DNA from: Platycnemis pennipes
Taxonomy: Eukaryota > Arthropoda > Insecta > Odonata > Platycnemididae
NCBI GenBank assembly: GCA_933228895.1
Contig: OW121852.1
Location: 55,718,872-55,782,871 of the forward strand
Direction: 5' to 3'
Length of the DNA stretch: 64,000 bases
This document shows, in pieces, positions 1 to 13,635 of this stretch. A model generated the notes under the pieces. That model was not told the origin of the DNA and searched no databases. It saw nothing but the letters and a program-made list of their open reading frames with translations. The stretch's first letter is position 1; every line of letters begins with the position of its first letter. The position numbers and the translations under genes are program-made.

Positions 1-634
1 TATCTGCACTGCATTATCTTTCTGTCCTGCCTTCCTGTGATATCAAATGGGTGGTATTTTGATTCATTCTATAGTATTGAATACTTTTGTAATTTTACTT
101 TTTTGTAAATCTCATATTTTCTTTAGAAAATGAAGAACTTTGAAAACTCTGGTCAATATTGTTTGATATCATTACACTGGACTGAGTAAGAGGCCCTGAA
201 AATTGGAAGAACATAAAATGATTTGAATAGTTAGAATAAGCATATGGAATGATAACATTATCTTGAAAGCTGGAAACTTAGAAAACAAAAGTAGAATGGA
301 GGGAATGAATGCAGATTCAAAGTAATTCTAATTTATGCCTAATTTTTCAGGGGTCTCTAAACTGCTTCGGGTTTTTAATTGAGAGAATCCCCTCAGTTCC
401 CTGCCATTTATGCATTTTTCCTTGGCCAACTCTGTTTTTTGCCTTACATGTCAATTTTCATTTTTTGATACACCAAGTAGATGTACAGTCACTTGCCAAA
501 GTCTATGTGTAACCTCTGTTGGACTGCTCAAAGCCAAACGTAGAAGTTACCACTTATATTAGCACTTAATGTTTGCTCACCATTGTAAATAGTATTGCTC
601 AAACTAAACCTCTACTTTTGCCCTTATTTTCCAG
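1..634 (+). other. intron of the P5CR gene (partial)
   Basis: AT-rich sequence ending in a pyrimidine tract and TTTTCCAG acceptor before the first visible reductase exon. I see no coding exon or recognisable element in it. Confidence 0.6.
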
Positions 635-3600
635 AAACTTTTTAATATTGGATTTCAACCCCGTGTTGTGCGTGTGATGCCCAATACACCAATGACTGTC
701 GGTTTTGGTTGTTCAGGTATATATGGAATTTCTTCCAGGTTTGCTCGGAGCACCATGTTTCTCATGTAATTGTGTCAATTTTGATGTAAACACAGGTGTT
801 AACTTTTGAATGACATGAAGAAAAAATAATATCCTGTGTGATATCAAAAGCAAATTAAATCTGTATATATATAGTTACTATCCTAATCATAATAACAACA
901 TGCTAATGAACAATGAAAAGAACGTATCTATGGGTGCAATAAATAACAAATGAAAATTAATATCTACAAAGCCTTAACCATAAGGGGGCAAAGGAATAAA
1001 AAATTCTCCTCTGATGAGTCCTGCTAGGCGGGTGAAACACCCAGTGTCAGTTTTTGATGTTGGGCATCTTTTCCCCATCCTTATTCCTTTCCCTGTGAGT
1101 GTGACAGGTCACTGGCGAAGGAGATTCCTCATAAACCCTGATTGTGTGTGTGAATGTGCTTCACAAGGGTCACTGTACTTTGTGAATGTACAAACCCGAG
1201 TGCATGATTGAGGAAAAGTCCCTGAACCCTGCATGTATGTGTGCATGTGAATGAGAATCACGAGAGTGACTGTGTATCGTATGCAAACCCACGTGAATGA
1301 GTGCTTGAAAGTTATCAATTTTATTTATTGACTTTAGTTATTTACTCTCCCCCACTTTTATTATTTTTTCTTACGTTTATGACAGGTCACTGTTGGAGAA
1401 ATCCTCGTGTGTGATTGAACTCACGAAGGTGACTGTATTTTGTATGCAAACCTGAGTGAGTGAGTGATTGTGTGAATCTCTGTTCATTTTATTTTTACCT
1501 TGATTCCCTTCATTTTGAGTGTGATGGTTGTTTGTAACATGTGAGTGAGTTCGCAAATGTATCATTTACTGCCACTTAAGTTTCTCCGTGTGCTTGATTT
1601 TATACATGTGATTGAGAGCTCTCTTACTTTATATACTCCTTCCTTCCCCCTCTTCCCCCCCTCTTTTTTATTCCTTTGCCCCCTTATAGTTACGGTTTTG
1701 TGGATATTAATCTTAACATGCTAATGGCTCATTAAAACGTAAGTAGATGTTGTTAGAAGTTGTTGGGTGATACTCTTGTGAATTGTGTCTAGGATGCTGA
1801 CGAAATTTAGCAGGCAGATAGTCCTTAATGATTTACGAATTACCCCCCCCCCCCCTCCCAACTTATCGGGTTTTAAATCCAACTTCAACAAAAAAATTAT
1901 TTTGAAATATGTATCTTATTACAATCAAGATGCTTAAAATTACGCATCTTCCATCTAGGGAAGTTGGGTCAGGGTAAAGTAAACATTTTAACTATCTCAC
2001 ATATTAATTGCATAAATTATGTAATTAATATGTAAAATTATGTTTAAATTAATGCCTGATTAGACCATTGATGAGTATAATCCGGTTTGTGGTGGACATA
2101 CAACCATATATGGACTGGATTTATTCCACTTATGCACATGTCTAAACGTTTTTTACACGAATAATACCTGGATATTATACAGCCTACAGGCCAATTTGCA
2201 GCCATTTGTGCTGTATGGGTAGTTACTACCTATTCTGTTTATCTTGAAGTGAAGAATTTTCTGAATAGTAAAGTGAGCGTTGAATGTGTAAAATCTTGTA
2301 GATAAATCTTGCATTTCAATTGCAGATGAAAGATCAGAGTTTAAAAGAAAGTCTTTGAATATCTCATTATTATAAAGATGCATTTCAAGGTCAAAATGGA
2401 AATTAACTGTCGTAGTTCGTACTGGCCATTATAAGTTATTATGGAATTAAGAGGTTCTTATGAGTATGGGAAATGCTAAAAATTCAGGAAAACGGAGCAT
2501 GGATGGTTGAAGTTGTTGGATTTCACGAAGGTTGGAACCTATGAGGTTTTAAAGAGCTAGATTCTGTAAAAATTATGAGTAAACAAATTTATTCGATATT
2601 ATGCATAAGGTGAATAGGCTGTTGAAAAGAAGACTCAGACAAAGTCATAGAATCTGGGTATCATGGTGTAGTTTTAAATCTTAAATTCATTTGTGTGGAA
2701 CATTGAATTGGGTATGAATTCCCTTTATAATGTTAGAGGCCCAGAATAATCCACATTCTATTCATCAGATTCTTGTGTATATCTACAACTTTGGTTCACA
2801 AATTTAGGAAATCTAAGCTTTTGTGTTTTTGATGTGTCAGTGAATATGTCTACTGTCCTACTGAACGACAAGCAAAAAAAGTAGTCCAAGTATAATGTAG
2901 TAGTTTGAATTAGATAACTATTCATTCAGTGCATGTCATAAAATGTACTATTTGTTATATTTTCCTTTCAGTATTTTGTGGTGGTACTAAAGTCAACGCT
3001 AGTGATATGATGACAGTCAAGAAAATGCTATCTGCTGGTGGTGTGTGTGAGGAAGTTCCTGAAAATTTAATAAACTCTGTTGGTGCCCTATCTGGTTCTG
3101 GACCTGCTTTTGTAAGTAAAATTAGTGAGAAATGCTAAAGTAAGCAAGCCCTCGGTTGTTTTAATTGGTTATCCTTAAATGGAAAGGGGATGGCTCATAT
3201 TCATGCAATATTTGCAAAGGATAACATGAAAGTTAAAGAACGTTTTCACTCTGTGACTGCACCTATGTGGAAGCCATGGGGAAAATGTAAAATTACTCTG
3301 AAAGGAAAATAGAAATGAAAGAATAACTCTTGAGTCTTCTGAAGACTAGTTTTAGTTGCTAATGTTATTACTGTATTATATCTTTGATTGACAAACGCTA
3401 CTAGGATGCAATATTTTTCATAACCTGTAGGGCTAACCTTGAATTCAAAGACTACAAACTGGTGCCTGACTACGGCTGCTATGTGACATGATATGTCAAG
3501 CAGTGCGGTAACATCTAGTTCCATTATGCATCTATAATAAAGAGCGTCCTCAAAGAAAGAGGACGCATTGGTAGCTCAACTGTAGAGCACCTGGCCGGAA

Positions 3601-6600
3601 AACAGGGCATTCGGGTTCAACTCCCGGTCAAGGCGAATGATTTTTTTTTTGTGGAATATCTATCTATTGGCTAACCTTGAATTTCTCTTTGAATTTGTAA
3701 GGATTCGACAAAATTTTTAGCATTATATGTGACCCTCTGCAACTCTCATAAGCTTGGCTCGTGTACTACTTTGGCTCAACAACTGCTTGACAAATGGGTC
3801 ATCGAAAGCCTTGGATCACACCTTGTCTATTTCACAGAATAAGAAAACTTCTAAGATAACTCTTCTATCACTGGTTTTGTCACTATGGCAACATCATCTG
3901 GTACTGTTGATTTAAAAAAAATTGTATGCATAGCCAGTATAGTGAAGGGTGACAGTGGTTGAAGAGAGGGAAATGGAGGTGCTCGGAAAAGGTCCAAGGG
4001 TTGTTTTTCCAAAGGTTCAGGAGGTGAAGAAAGGGTGCATGGGAGGGGGAAGAAAGAGTTTAAGGGTGTGTGGAACATTGGACGAGTAGGACTTCATGTG
4101 GGGGACTAAGGGGGGGGGGGGGGGGGGGGGGGAAGCCAGGGTTAAGGGTTATTAAAAAAAATTTTAAATGGCTTGGAGGCGGATTAGTATCTGAAATGCA
4201 TAGGTCCAAGAGAGGATAAGAGTTCTCAAAAAGGTTTTTGTTTACAAGATCCTCCTTCACACATCCTCATTTCCTCATCATTTCCAGTGTTTCTAGTGAG
4301 TCCATTCTTCGTCCCTTCCTCTTGCGGTGAATAATATCTGGAATCAAGTTACTCCTATCGTCGTATTCCCACAAGTCTTTCATGAACTGGGACTGGTTGG
4401 TCTGTCCTTTCTGGAAATATCTCTTGTGTTCTTCCATCCATTGTTGGAATGATCTTCCCATCTGTGCAATGTAGATTATGTTACAAACACCACTCTTAAG
4501 TTTATATATGCCACTTTTTTCTATATTTTCTATGGGGTCTTTGGAATTAGGTAATAGATATCGTAAAGTACCCCTGTTATCATATGTCACGCTGTTTGCA
4601 TGAATTTATGGAGTCGAAAATGGCTTAGAAATGAAGAGAGATGACCTAGCATATCAAGCCAGTGCATCATGGTTGACTGACTTTGAGCCTTATGTATATT
4701 GCTCAGTATTTCATCTTTCAAGGAATATATTGTGAGGCAACTTTGTGCTTAGGCTGGTTTATGGATTTACTGAGTCCAATATCTCTCTCCATAAACTGTC
4801 TCAGTTTAGCCAGTTAACCAGGACACAAGTAAGCCATTCCTTGCAGTCATCATTAATTGTGAAATACTTAGGACTTTATCTGGTGGTCATTGTATGCAAT
4901 TGTGAACTTATTTACTGAAACATCATTATGAACAAGTTGATAAAAAGTAAGGACATGGTTACATAAATTTTCTCCATTATTTTGAGCATTATCTGTGAAG
5001 ATAATTTATTAAGTAACATCTTTAATGTTTTGTCATCTCTTCTTACTTTATTGAAAAAAAGTTTTTGGATGTAGTAAAAATTGAAAGAATTGTTTGACGA
5101 TGATAGTGCTTCATGTTATCTCAAGGTAAAGGTAAGACATGAATGTAAAAGTTATGAAGATTCATGCTACACCCATGGCATCTTAAACAAATTAGCATTA
5201 ATTATTTCATGATTGAAACCAGGGCGATAATCATTTTTACATATGACAGGTATATTTAATGATTGAGGCACTTGCTGATGGAGCTGTGAAAACAGGAGTT
5301 CCTAGAAATATGGCCTCTAAATTTGCTGCTCATACTGTACTGGGTGCTGCTCATATGGTTTTGGAGACTGGGCGCCATCCAGGGCAACTAAAAGATGAAG
5401 TTTGCTCTCCAGGAGGAACCACTATTGCAGGAATCCATGCCATGGAGAGAGCTGGCATTAGGTGGGTTTGTTTTAATGTAATCACTTGGTTTTCATGATG
5501 AAAGTTTCAGATGATTCGAACATGAATATTCCAGAGTATGCATGTTTAAAATTTATCTATTTTGTTTAGTGTTAGATCTGGCCTGACAGATGTTGGGCAT
5601 TGCCGTTACATTTCTGCCAATATATTTGTAGAGTTAGGGAAAGTTCATTTCTGCTTATATATGTTGCTTGCTTTCTACAAGATTGGGGTGGCATCCATGG
5701 CCAGGTTTGCCAGATGTTCTGGATTTTATGGGACAGTTCCGTATTCGTGCTAAATGTCTCACGTCCTGAGCAAGGAAAAAATGTTATTTTCAGTGTATGT
5801 AATACTGGTAAAGGTATTTATTATTTATTAATAAACTGCCCTGTGATGTTGATATAACATCCATAAAATCATTCTTAAAGGAAGTTCACTAGTTGTCTAT
5901 TATGTCACAATGATTTCCTCAACAGCACACCTGTCCCTTATTTTGTTTTTAGAAATCTGGCAACCCTGTCCATGGCAGTATACCAACATTGGATAGGAAG
6001 GCCTCCTTGATCCCAGATTTAGTCAGTGAAGGCTCCAAGTATATGCCATATTGGCATATAATTTCAAACAGGTCTTGCACTTGGTGGAAAAACTATGTAT
6101 TAAAGAAATACATAGTAGTTTTGGGATGCAACACATTTTTTAAATCTACACCATTTCATTGATTAGTACTTGTAGATTTTACACTCAGAGAGCACTCAAT
6201 CAGCAAACTTGATGGCTTTGGTGGTACTTGGGAATTGGGAAGTTACCATTTCAAGGGAGACAAGAATATCTGTATTTTTTTGGAGGAACTTTGCAGGCAA
6301 GGATGTTGCACAGTTTGATGGGGTTTAGGCAAACGCTAAGGCATGAATCGATGAATATCATTTATATAGAATATTTTAGTGAATATTAGAGACCGCAGGT
6401 CTGATAGGAATGTCCATTTATTGTATTTGAAGTAACCCAAAAATCTTCAAATCAGAGGGGTTCATGTCTAGTAATTTACGAGCTGTAATCTGCAAATCAA
6501 ATTTTTGAAAGGGTTGTTGACACAATCAAAGCTTAATCCAATGGGTACCCAGAATCCATGATTGACAGGCTCTTCAACAAAAAGTAGAGAAAATAGTAGA

Positions 6601-9358
6601 AAAGACAGTTTGTAATGCCTTGTCAAAAACACCCAATGAACCCTTTTGGGTGAAAATCATCTTTTTACATGAGACATCAGTAAAAACCACAAATCTTGTC
6701 CCTGGACATAAGTGCAGAGTTGCTCACCATGAATACAAAAAAATAGGATGTATTTTAAACTATTTCAACTGTAGCTGCAGTCCTATGGAAGAATCAGGAG
6801 TGTATGAATGGGAATATAAATTTGAGAGACTATCTACATGCACAGATAAGGAGAATTTTTAAAACAAGTATGAAAGAAAATATCCAACTGTTTTTGAATA
6901 ATCAACCAGGAAATTCATACTTTGCCAAATATTTAATTCATAATGGTCAATAGAGTGACTTCTTTGCCTCTCCTAGGTTGTATTTGTGCATCTGACTTTG
7001 CATTGCTATCAGAAGTGCCTGCTAGGGTGCCTCATTTTACCAGTCGTTTCTTGAAGCAAAATATAACTTTAATGTGGGCTTACCCACATAGACATTACAG
7101 GTGTAGTATTTTTTTTCAAATCATATAATAGGGTATTGATTTACCTCTATTATTTACCTACTTGATGAATGTGAAGTTGAAGGTCATCACTCTTACCTTA
7201 CTCTTTTGAAGATTTTTTCCATCTCATCAACCTTTCAACACAAGTGAGTACTTAATATAGGGTGTTTCCATTCATGATATAATTTCATGTTTCTCTTGTT
7301 ATTTTGCTGATGTTCAAACTTCAAACAAAAAACACTTTTGGAGAGAGCACAATGATCTTTAATGTGGGCTTACCCACATAGACATTACAGGTGTAGTATT
7401 TTTTCATGAAATCAAAGATTTTTTCCATCTCATCAACCTTTCAACACAAGTGAGTACTTAATATAGGGTGTTTCCATTCATGATATAATTTCATGTTTCT
7501 CTTGTTATTTTGCTGATGTTCAAACTTCAAACAAAAAACACTTTTGGAGAGAGCACAATGATCTTAGGCCATTATCTGAGGTTTAGGACAGCATGGCAAA
7601 TCAGCTTATTATCCTTGAAGGAGTATTCCTAGCTGCTGTAATCAGAAGTGGGCACTGCTGCGTGATTGAAAAGTCAATTTTACTTCCGTGTCGTAGTTGA
7701 TCACAAAAGTTCTTAGCAGATTTTAACTCAGGATACCTCGTAGATTTCCATGATATGAGTAATTGTTTGATCTTCGATATAGCTTTTAACTATTTACCTA
7801 CATTAAGTCAAAAATTTGACTGGAAATTGGGTCCACCATTTTTTTCTAAATCTCTGGTAAATATTACAACTGAATCATCAAACCATGTGATTAAAGGCAA
7901 AGAAGTGTGCTACAGCATGGTATCATTTTTTTGCCTTGAAGTCTTTATGTTTCTTGCAAAAATTGATTAGCTTTGATCCTATGTAAATTATTAATATATG
8001 AGAACCATGACAAATAGCAAATAGCATAGACAAATGTGAAATCAAATGCAGCATTCAGTAGAGAATCACCATGCAAAGTTTCAAAGTCCAGGTTAAAAAA
8101 TAACAACGTTTTAAATTTTGGTCCCCTTTTACTTTTACCTATGGTACATAGGTGTGAACTCTGCCTTACCTTAGGAATACAGCTGGCACTACCAGTAGGC
8201 ATTTAAAAAAGGCATTACCAGAGTTTTCATGTCAATTAACATGTCAATACAGTAAACGTGAAAATTATAAAATTATGCATTAGTGAATGTTATTGGGAAA
8301 ATATTTTAATACAGAACTTAAATTGTAGAAACATTTTGTTTACTTTGCTATGTATTTTTTGGTAATGCAAGTGGATCATATGTGTGCTATATTATATTTT
8401 TGAGGAGAACTAGAAGATGGTGTTTGGCCATTTTTGTGGCTCTCTTAAACATTTTGAAAATAAATATGCACATATTATTGTCATCTACTTTCTCTCAGCC
8501 AAATTCACTATGATGGAGAATATTTTGGAAAAGCCTAGTGCTTAGCTTAATGAATGGGCTAATTCAGGAAAGAGCGAAGATCAAAACGCCTCAACAAGAT
8601 GTCAAAGGTTTCTTTTCCAAATATTTTCTGGGTAAACTATCAGATGCAGAATATGCAAAAGATGATGTATTGTGGGAGAATGGCTGGTGTAGTTTATGTG
8701 AGAGATTGAAAAAAAAAACAGTACGGGACCATAAAATGTTCTGCATTCCTAGAGTTACGTATATGAGTAAAAACATATAATAGATACACACTACACTTCC
8801 AAACAATGAACGGGGAATAATTGTATTGATAATGAACGCTAAATGGTCATAATAAATGTAAGCAATGAAAATGAATATTTGCATGGTAAAAATGTAATAT
8901 GTAATTAGGAACTTGCCTAACCTTCCATGAAAGTGAAAACTGCTTATATGTTCCTATTTCCATATGTAAACCATGGTGCATGTTACACAGATTTGCTCAT
9001 AACTTTTTTCAAATATGTTAGTGAAAACCATTTTCCTATAAGTAAAATTATGTATTTAAAAGCAATTATGCAATGATTAACAAATAAAAATTTATTAACT
9101 GCACCTCATATATGTTTAAAGGAAAACTATTCCCTCTGGTATACTCCATGCTCCATGTTTCCACTTGTGTTATAGAAGTGGATGAGCCACCAAGGGTTAA
9201 AGGTGTATTAAATGTCTAATCCATATTCATATTTCAAAAGGTACATCCTGATAAATGTTAATTCACATTCTCTTTGTTTCCAAATGCTTAGGGCCGGGTT
9301 GATGGATGCGATTGAAGCTGCTAAAAAGCGGGCTGATGAGCTTGGAAGCAATAAGTGA
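635..9358 (+). CDS. P5CR: pyrroline-5-carboxylate reductase, C-terminal exons (partial gene)
   Basis: Final step of proline synthesis: NAD(P)H-dependent reduction of pyrroline-5-carboxylate to proline. Four exons are readable: 635-716, 2972-3111, 5250-5461 and 9292-9358 (stop TGA), all with AG/GT borders and matching phases (1, 0, 2), giving 167 codons. Visible family features are RVMPNTP at the end of the Rossmann domain, [24 protein letters not shown] split over exons two and three (GSGPAF being the hallmark), and the signature stretch [19 protein letters not shown] followed by [11 protein letters not shown]. The gene's N-terminal nucleotide-binding half lies upstream of the window. Introns carry a repeat element, a tRNA-like sequence, a Penelope piece and a local duplication. 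Family assignment is secure; which paralogue is uncertain. Confidence 0.93.
956..1711. mobile_element. MITE-like element with ~47-bp terminal inverted repeats
   Basis: The left end (956-1002) and the reverse complement of the right end (about 1665-1711) match over about 47 bp, including the core AAGGGGGCAAAGGAATAAAA. The inside (about 1080-1560) is a diverged repeat of GACAGGTCACTG...GTGACTGT...GCAAACC...GAGTGA units. No transposase is visible and I found no clear target-site duplication. It sits in a P5CR intron. Superfamily unknown. Confidence 0.6.
3564..3635 (+). repeat. tRNA-like sequence (tRNA-derived SINE or pseudogene)
   Basis: A 72-nt cloverleaf-like sequence: acceptor arms CGCATTG/CAAGGCG (6 of 7 pairs), D-arm GCTC/GAGC, anticodon arm with loop CCGGAAA, and T-arm with loop TTCAACT. 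The D-loop lacks the usual GG and the T-loop box B is GGTTCAACTCC. The putative anticodon GGA would mean serine, but the long variable arm of tRNA-Ser is missing, so a working tRNA is unlikely. A T-run follows. A perfect 8-bp hairpin (3544-3551 with 3559-3566) overlaps its 5' end. Confidence 0.5.
4110..4132. repeat. poly-G run
   Basis: About 23 consecutive G residues. Such runs are length-variable and prone to sequencing error. It lies beside the Penelope-like fragment. Confidence 0.9.
4267..4590 (-). pseudogene. Penelope-like retroelement fragment, GIY-YIG endonuclease domain
   Basis: A 107-codon open frame whose middle reads [20 protein letters not shown], followed by [10 protein letters not shown] and, near the end, [12 protein letters not shown]. 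This is the layout of the GIY-YIG endonuclease at the C-terminus of Penelope-like element proteins (GIYKL, then YI-Q-GRSF, then a basic EH helix, then a KG--M--LE-LE tail). The YIG glycine is replaced (YIA). No reverse transcriptase is visible upstream on the minus strand, so this is a truncated copy in a P5CR intron. The adjoining part toward 3850 holds short open stretches without a recognisable domain. Confidence 0.72.
7067..7564. repeat. imperfect local tandem duplication
   Basis: The block at 7067-7356 is repeated at 7357-7564. Both begin CTTTAATGTGGGCTTACCCA and both end with the stretch containing AACACTTTTGGAGAGAGCAC. The second copy lacks roughly 80 bp of the middle. It lies in the last P5CR intron and has no coding content. 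Confidence 0.85.
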
Positions 9359-12300
9359 TGAAAGAAAATGTAGAAATCAAATGACATTGAAGGAAAATTC
9401 TAGTTTTGGAAGATATGGTGTGAAATAGGTATAGCATTTGATGAGCTAAGAGTTCAATGCAGCCACCTTATACCACTGTAAATTTGTTTAATAGTAGGAA
9501 TATATTGTACTTAGAATGGGCTGAATAATTTTTCAGTAATTAACAATTGGTGGTAATTTGTTATTGTAATATTCTAGAGAAGCAATAATTTATTATGTAA
9601 TTATAATTTAAAATTTTAGTATCTCTGAAATCATTACCTGCTCTCCATTAGTTAACCATTCTGGATAGAATTTAATGGGATTAGGTTATAGGGCAAAAAA
9701 AAACAGGTGAGTTCTATATGTATTTCAATAGTATGTTTTCTCCATGTTAACCACCTGTGGAAGCTTCTCTGGCTAGCCTGTTATATTATCATAGTAATGT
9801 AATTTGATTAAGGTTTTTGCTATAGTTTATATGTTTAACAATTAACCCTATTATGGCCTCCTTACATTTGTAATTTATCCAAGCAAGCTCAAATTGGACC
9901 CATGTTCTTAATTTAGTTTTTTCTATGTAATGCGATACCTTTCTTACTCATTGGATTGGATGCTTGTTTATATTACTAATGAATAGAAATTACTACTTTT
10001 ATGTTTTTAAATAATTTTATGATAATCATTAATTATTCATTAAATTGTTATAATAAGGTGAGACCCTTACGTTTATAAATTGAATTTAAATACACTTTAT
10101 ATTATTCTCAACAGAATAACTTAAATGATGTTTTATTTCAGATTTATTCCCAGCAAATGGTATAAAATTAGAAGAAAATTTGACTACAAAAATATAAATC
10201 TATCACATGACCTATGAATTGTAATCAGTACAGATATTCAATGTAAATAATAGAATTACAAAAGAAAAACTTTATGGATTTTTTCTATACTTTCCATGGT
10301 TTATTAGTTCTTTTAACACTTCTTACATGCATGGTTCACTTCACCATGTTCATTGGACATTAATTGTTTACAGATTTTACACCTTTGCCTTAGTTTATGA
10401 TTTTTGGAAGATAGACAAAAGTAATATCTCTTTTTGGTGACTAATTCTGAATTGGATGCTTGAAAAGATATTTTATTCCATCAAAAAGCTCCTTAGCTGG
10501 TATTATAGTCCTTGACAATCCCAAGGAATCCTTCTTGTAATATGGGGCTGAACAAGACGTTCAAGCACACACACCAGGAATAATCATCTGGCATAATTTT
10601 TATCAATATTCGAATTTGGATAAGTTCCCATCCAAAAAACAAATACTGAAACCCCACTTACATCTAAATCATTCATTAGAAATGTAAAAGGCCATCGATT
10701 TATGCTCTTTTTACACATATAAGCATGTAAACTGATCTCCAGTGTGGGTCCATTCCAAATTAGATTCTGGGAAAGCTCCACATTCATGAATAATTATTGC
10801 ATGTTACTTGACATCTTGTCTGCTGATGTGACTCAGTAAACTGCTGCATAATTCTATGACCCAACTCTGGTTAGTGTTTTTTCTCTTCCCTCTTTTCCCA
10901 AGTAAGGCAGAGAGTAGAGAGGATAAAAACTTTTTGCATCACAAGTCCACTACACTTTCATTCCATACTTACTGGTTTGGAAAGCATGTACTGTTTGAAT
11001 TGGCATTCACCTCGGTAAGGGTTGAGCTGCTCAACTACAGTGATATTGGGTCCCAGTAGGTAGTATTTGAAAAAATTTAAATTGAGCTTTTCCCAGACTT
11101 ACAGAATTTGAGCAAATTCTCTTTCTTCGTGTTCTTTCTGATGATGTGCAGATCAAAAAAATAGTTTAAATGTATCTATCAAGTTTTCGAAATGTTTCCC
11201 AGTAAAGACTACTATCTTTGTTGAACCCTTTTGATGTTATGCTCCGTAGCTCAACTTACTGGGAATGGCCTAGAATGCCAAGTGGTGCCATCCTTGCTGG
11301 AATTGTAATGAAAGAGAGTTTCAAATTCAGTTGCAGTTTCAATGTCAAAGTATGCCCTGAATTATCATCTCTCTGTTTAATGCATCACTTTCATTATCAT
11401 TCTTACTGTTCTCTCCTAGTCTTCTAGCTGGTAGTCTTAATCATCACCAATCATTTCAACGTTGTCCTTCAATTTTTGTATGTCATCTTGAGAGTGTTAG
11501 TTTCTTAGACTCTGTGGAGACAGTTCTAAAAAACAATGAGTGTATTTGTCCATACTCATACCTTAAAATAATGTATATTTTCTTAGTGCTATCAACCAAC
11601 TGAACATTCCAAAATTTCTGGTGTCAGTATTTTTGTTCGTAAAAGAAACTTTGCTGTGCTGATGATATACAGCACATATACACATTTGAGAGGTGTTATA
11701 ATATAAATATTGATGTAATCACATAGACTTGGCTATAATACACTGGTGAATGTCTTTGCATACATTGCTCACCAATACTTTTCCAGTATCCCATTCATTC
11801 TTTGAATAAAAATGAATCAATATTGTGTACTAATATGGTAATCCTATGGATGTGGAGAGCTCAAACATTTATAGCCACCATGCATGGAGAAGAGCCAACT
11901 TATACTCTCTATATATTTTGACCATCTACATTATTTCAAAAGTTGCATTAAGAGCAACGGCTGCTTTGGAGATGAAGCAGATCCAAAACCCAATATGTAT
12001 TGCTACATTCATGTCACCCATTGCCACATAAACTACTTACTACCAATTTGTAAATGCTCCATAAATTTTGTGGACATTGTAGGAACTCTTCAGTTTACTC
12101 AATTATTCTCTTGATTTGGGGTGTTCCTATCTTTACAATGTAAAAAATGAACAGAGCAAGCCTATGGTCATTGTATTTACTTGGAGTAACACTGTTCCTA
12201 AATAGTCCCATTACTAATATGTATAAGTGTGCCTATCACCTATAAATTGGGTATAATTAAATGTTTTGATAGTGAAAAACTTCAAAGATTCTGGTGAAAA

Positions 12301-13509
12301 ATGTGGTAGACTAAGTTCCTAACAAACTATGGTTCAATGGACCCGACTTCTGCAGTTAAGGTTTGGCAAAGGTTCATTTTATTATAAAAAAGTAACTAAT
12401 GTCTATTTGCCCAAATCTTTGAGTTTTTCTGGTAAGCAATTTAGGTATTAAGAAAGTTACTGAAATTCGAAGATGTGGAATGATTAGTTCTCATTTTATC
12501 AGTTTTTATATATGATAATTGATCCGTTGGGCCCACCTTTCTCAAACAAGGGTAAAATTGTTTTTTGCCTGTTAAAACCACAAAGTATTAAAATTGTTAC
12601 TACTATACACCATACAGTATTTGATTGTGGCCTAATTAAAGAGATATTTTACCTATGGGAGTTCATTATGAGAAAGTTATGAGGCTGTGATGTAATGAAG
12701 ATTGTGACAGAAAGGTGATTGAGCTGAAAAAATCCAACTTATTCAATACTGTAAATTTTTTATCTGGAAGTTTTTTTTGGTGTACATGCAAGAACTATGC
12801 CTCATAAAGTAAGGTTTTCACATGTGCTTTGTGGCAGAAATGTTTTTATTATTGGTTACCTAAGCTTAGGATGGAGTAAATGGAGTAAGAACAATATTTA
12901 TATGCAAAAGAATAATAGTTAAACGTTGAATAATGTCCTTGATGATCCAGATGTAAACTACTATTGGTACTGTGCCTGTACATTGTATGGAAGATTTACT
13001 TGTTTTGAACTGATGCTCTGGAGTGTATTGGTACCCAGTCAACTGCGGTTAAAATAAAACTGCTATATCTAGTAATAGCTATATTGTGTACAATTATTCT
13101 AAGCACTATATACTTTGGTATTTTTCAATTAGACTTTGTTGGATGATAATGTGTTTTATTGGTTATAGTGTTGCTCAAACAGTATGTGAGACTAGAACTG
13201 TCCAGAAGGTAGCCTCCTATTAAGCATCACATGGGCTGTAGCGGTGGGAGCAGTGGGATTCAAGTGACAATATGTTCAGCTGCTCGGTATGCATACAGCG
13301 GTGTAAGTGGGCAGGTTTTACTGCCCTTTTCTTTGCAACTTATGCATCGTTTTAAAATGAATGCATCTATAGAAAATTCTGCCAATTGTGAGGTAACTCC
13401 CCAAAAATCATATTACAGTGCTCATGTACTGTAATGTGAATTTTGGTGGGGTAAAACAACTCAGCAGCTGGCATTCACTGCAAGCTTTGTCGTGTTTTTG
13501 GGCAAAATG
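9359..13509. other. P5CR 3' UTR and AT-rich intergenic region
   Basis: Starts with the 3' UTR of the reductase. The rest is AT-rich with no exon, RNA gene or element that I could recognise; short open frames here look random. A polyadenylation site could not be fixed with confidence. Confidence 0.5.
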
Positions 13510-13620
13510 CAATGAGTGATGGTGTTATTTGCCAGTGGGTAAGAATTTTTAAAAGTGAGGAACAAATGTTCATGATGAAGAAAGAAGGACCTAGTCATCT
13601 GTTCTCAGTGATGAACTAGC
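13510..13620 (+). pseudogene. mariner transposase remnant (N-terminal HTH region)
   Basis: Conceptual translation in two frames reads AMSDGVICQWVRIFKSEEQ and then, after a one-base shift, NVHDEERRT, a stop, and SSVLSDEL. This matches the well-known mariner/SETMAR order of a second helix-turn-helix followed by an NVHDEERSGRP-like linker and a VLSDEL-like block. The upstream part is too decayed to assign. Confidence 0.6.
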
Positions 13621-13635
13621 ACATAAATATGATGA

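Noticed and set aside
3564..3635. Functional tRNA-Ser(GGA)
   Set aside because: No long variable arm, no GG in the D-loop and a mismatched anticodon stem.
8538..8780. An 80-codon frame in the last P5CR intron
   Set aside because: No splice context that fits the reductase phases and no family resemblance; likely random.
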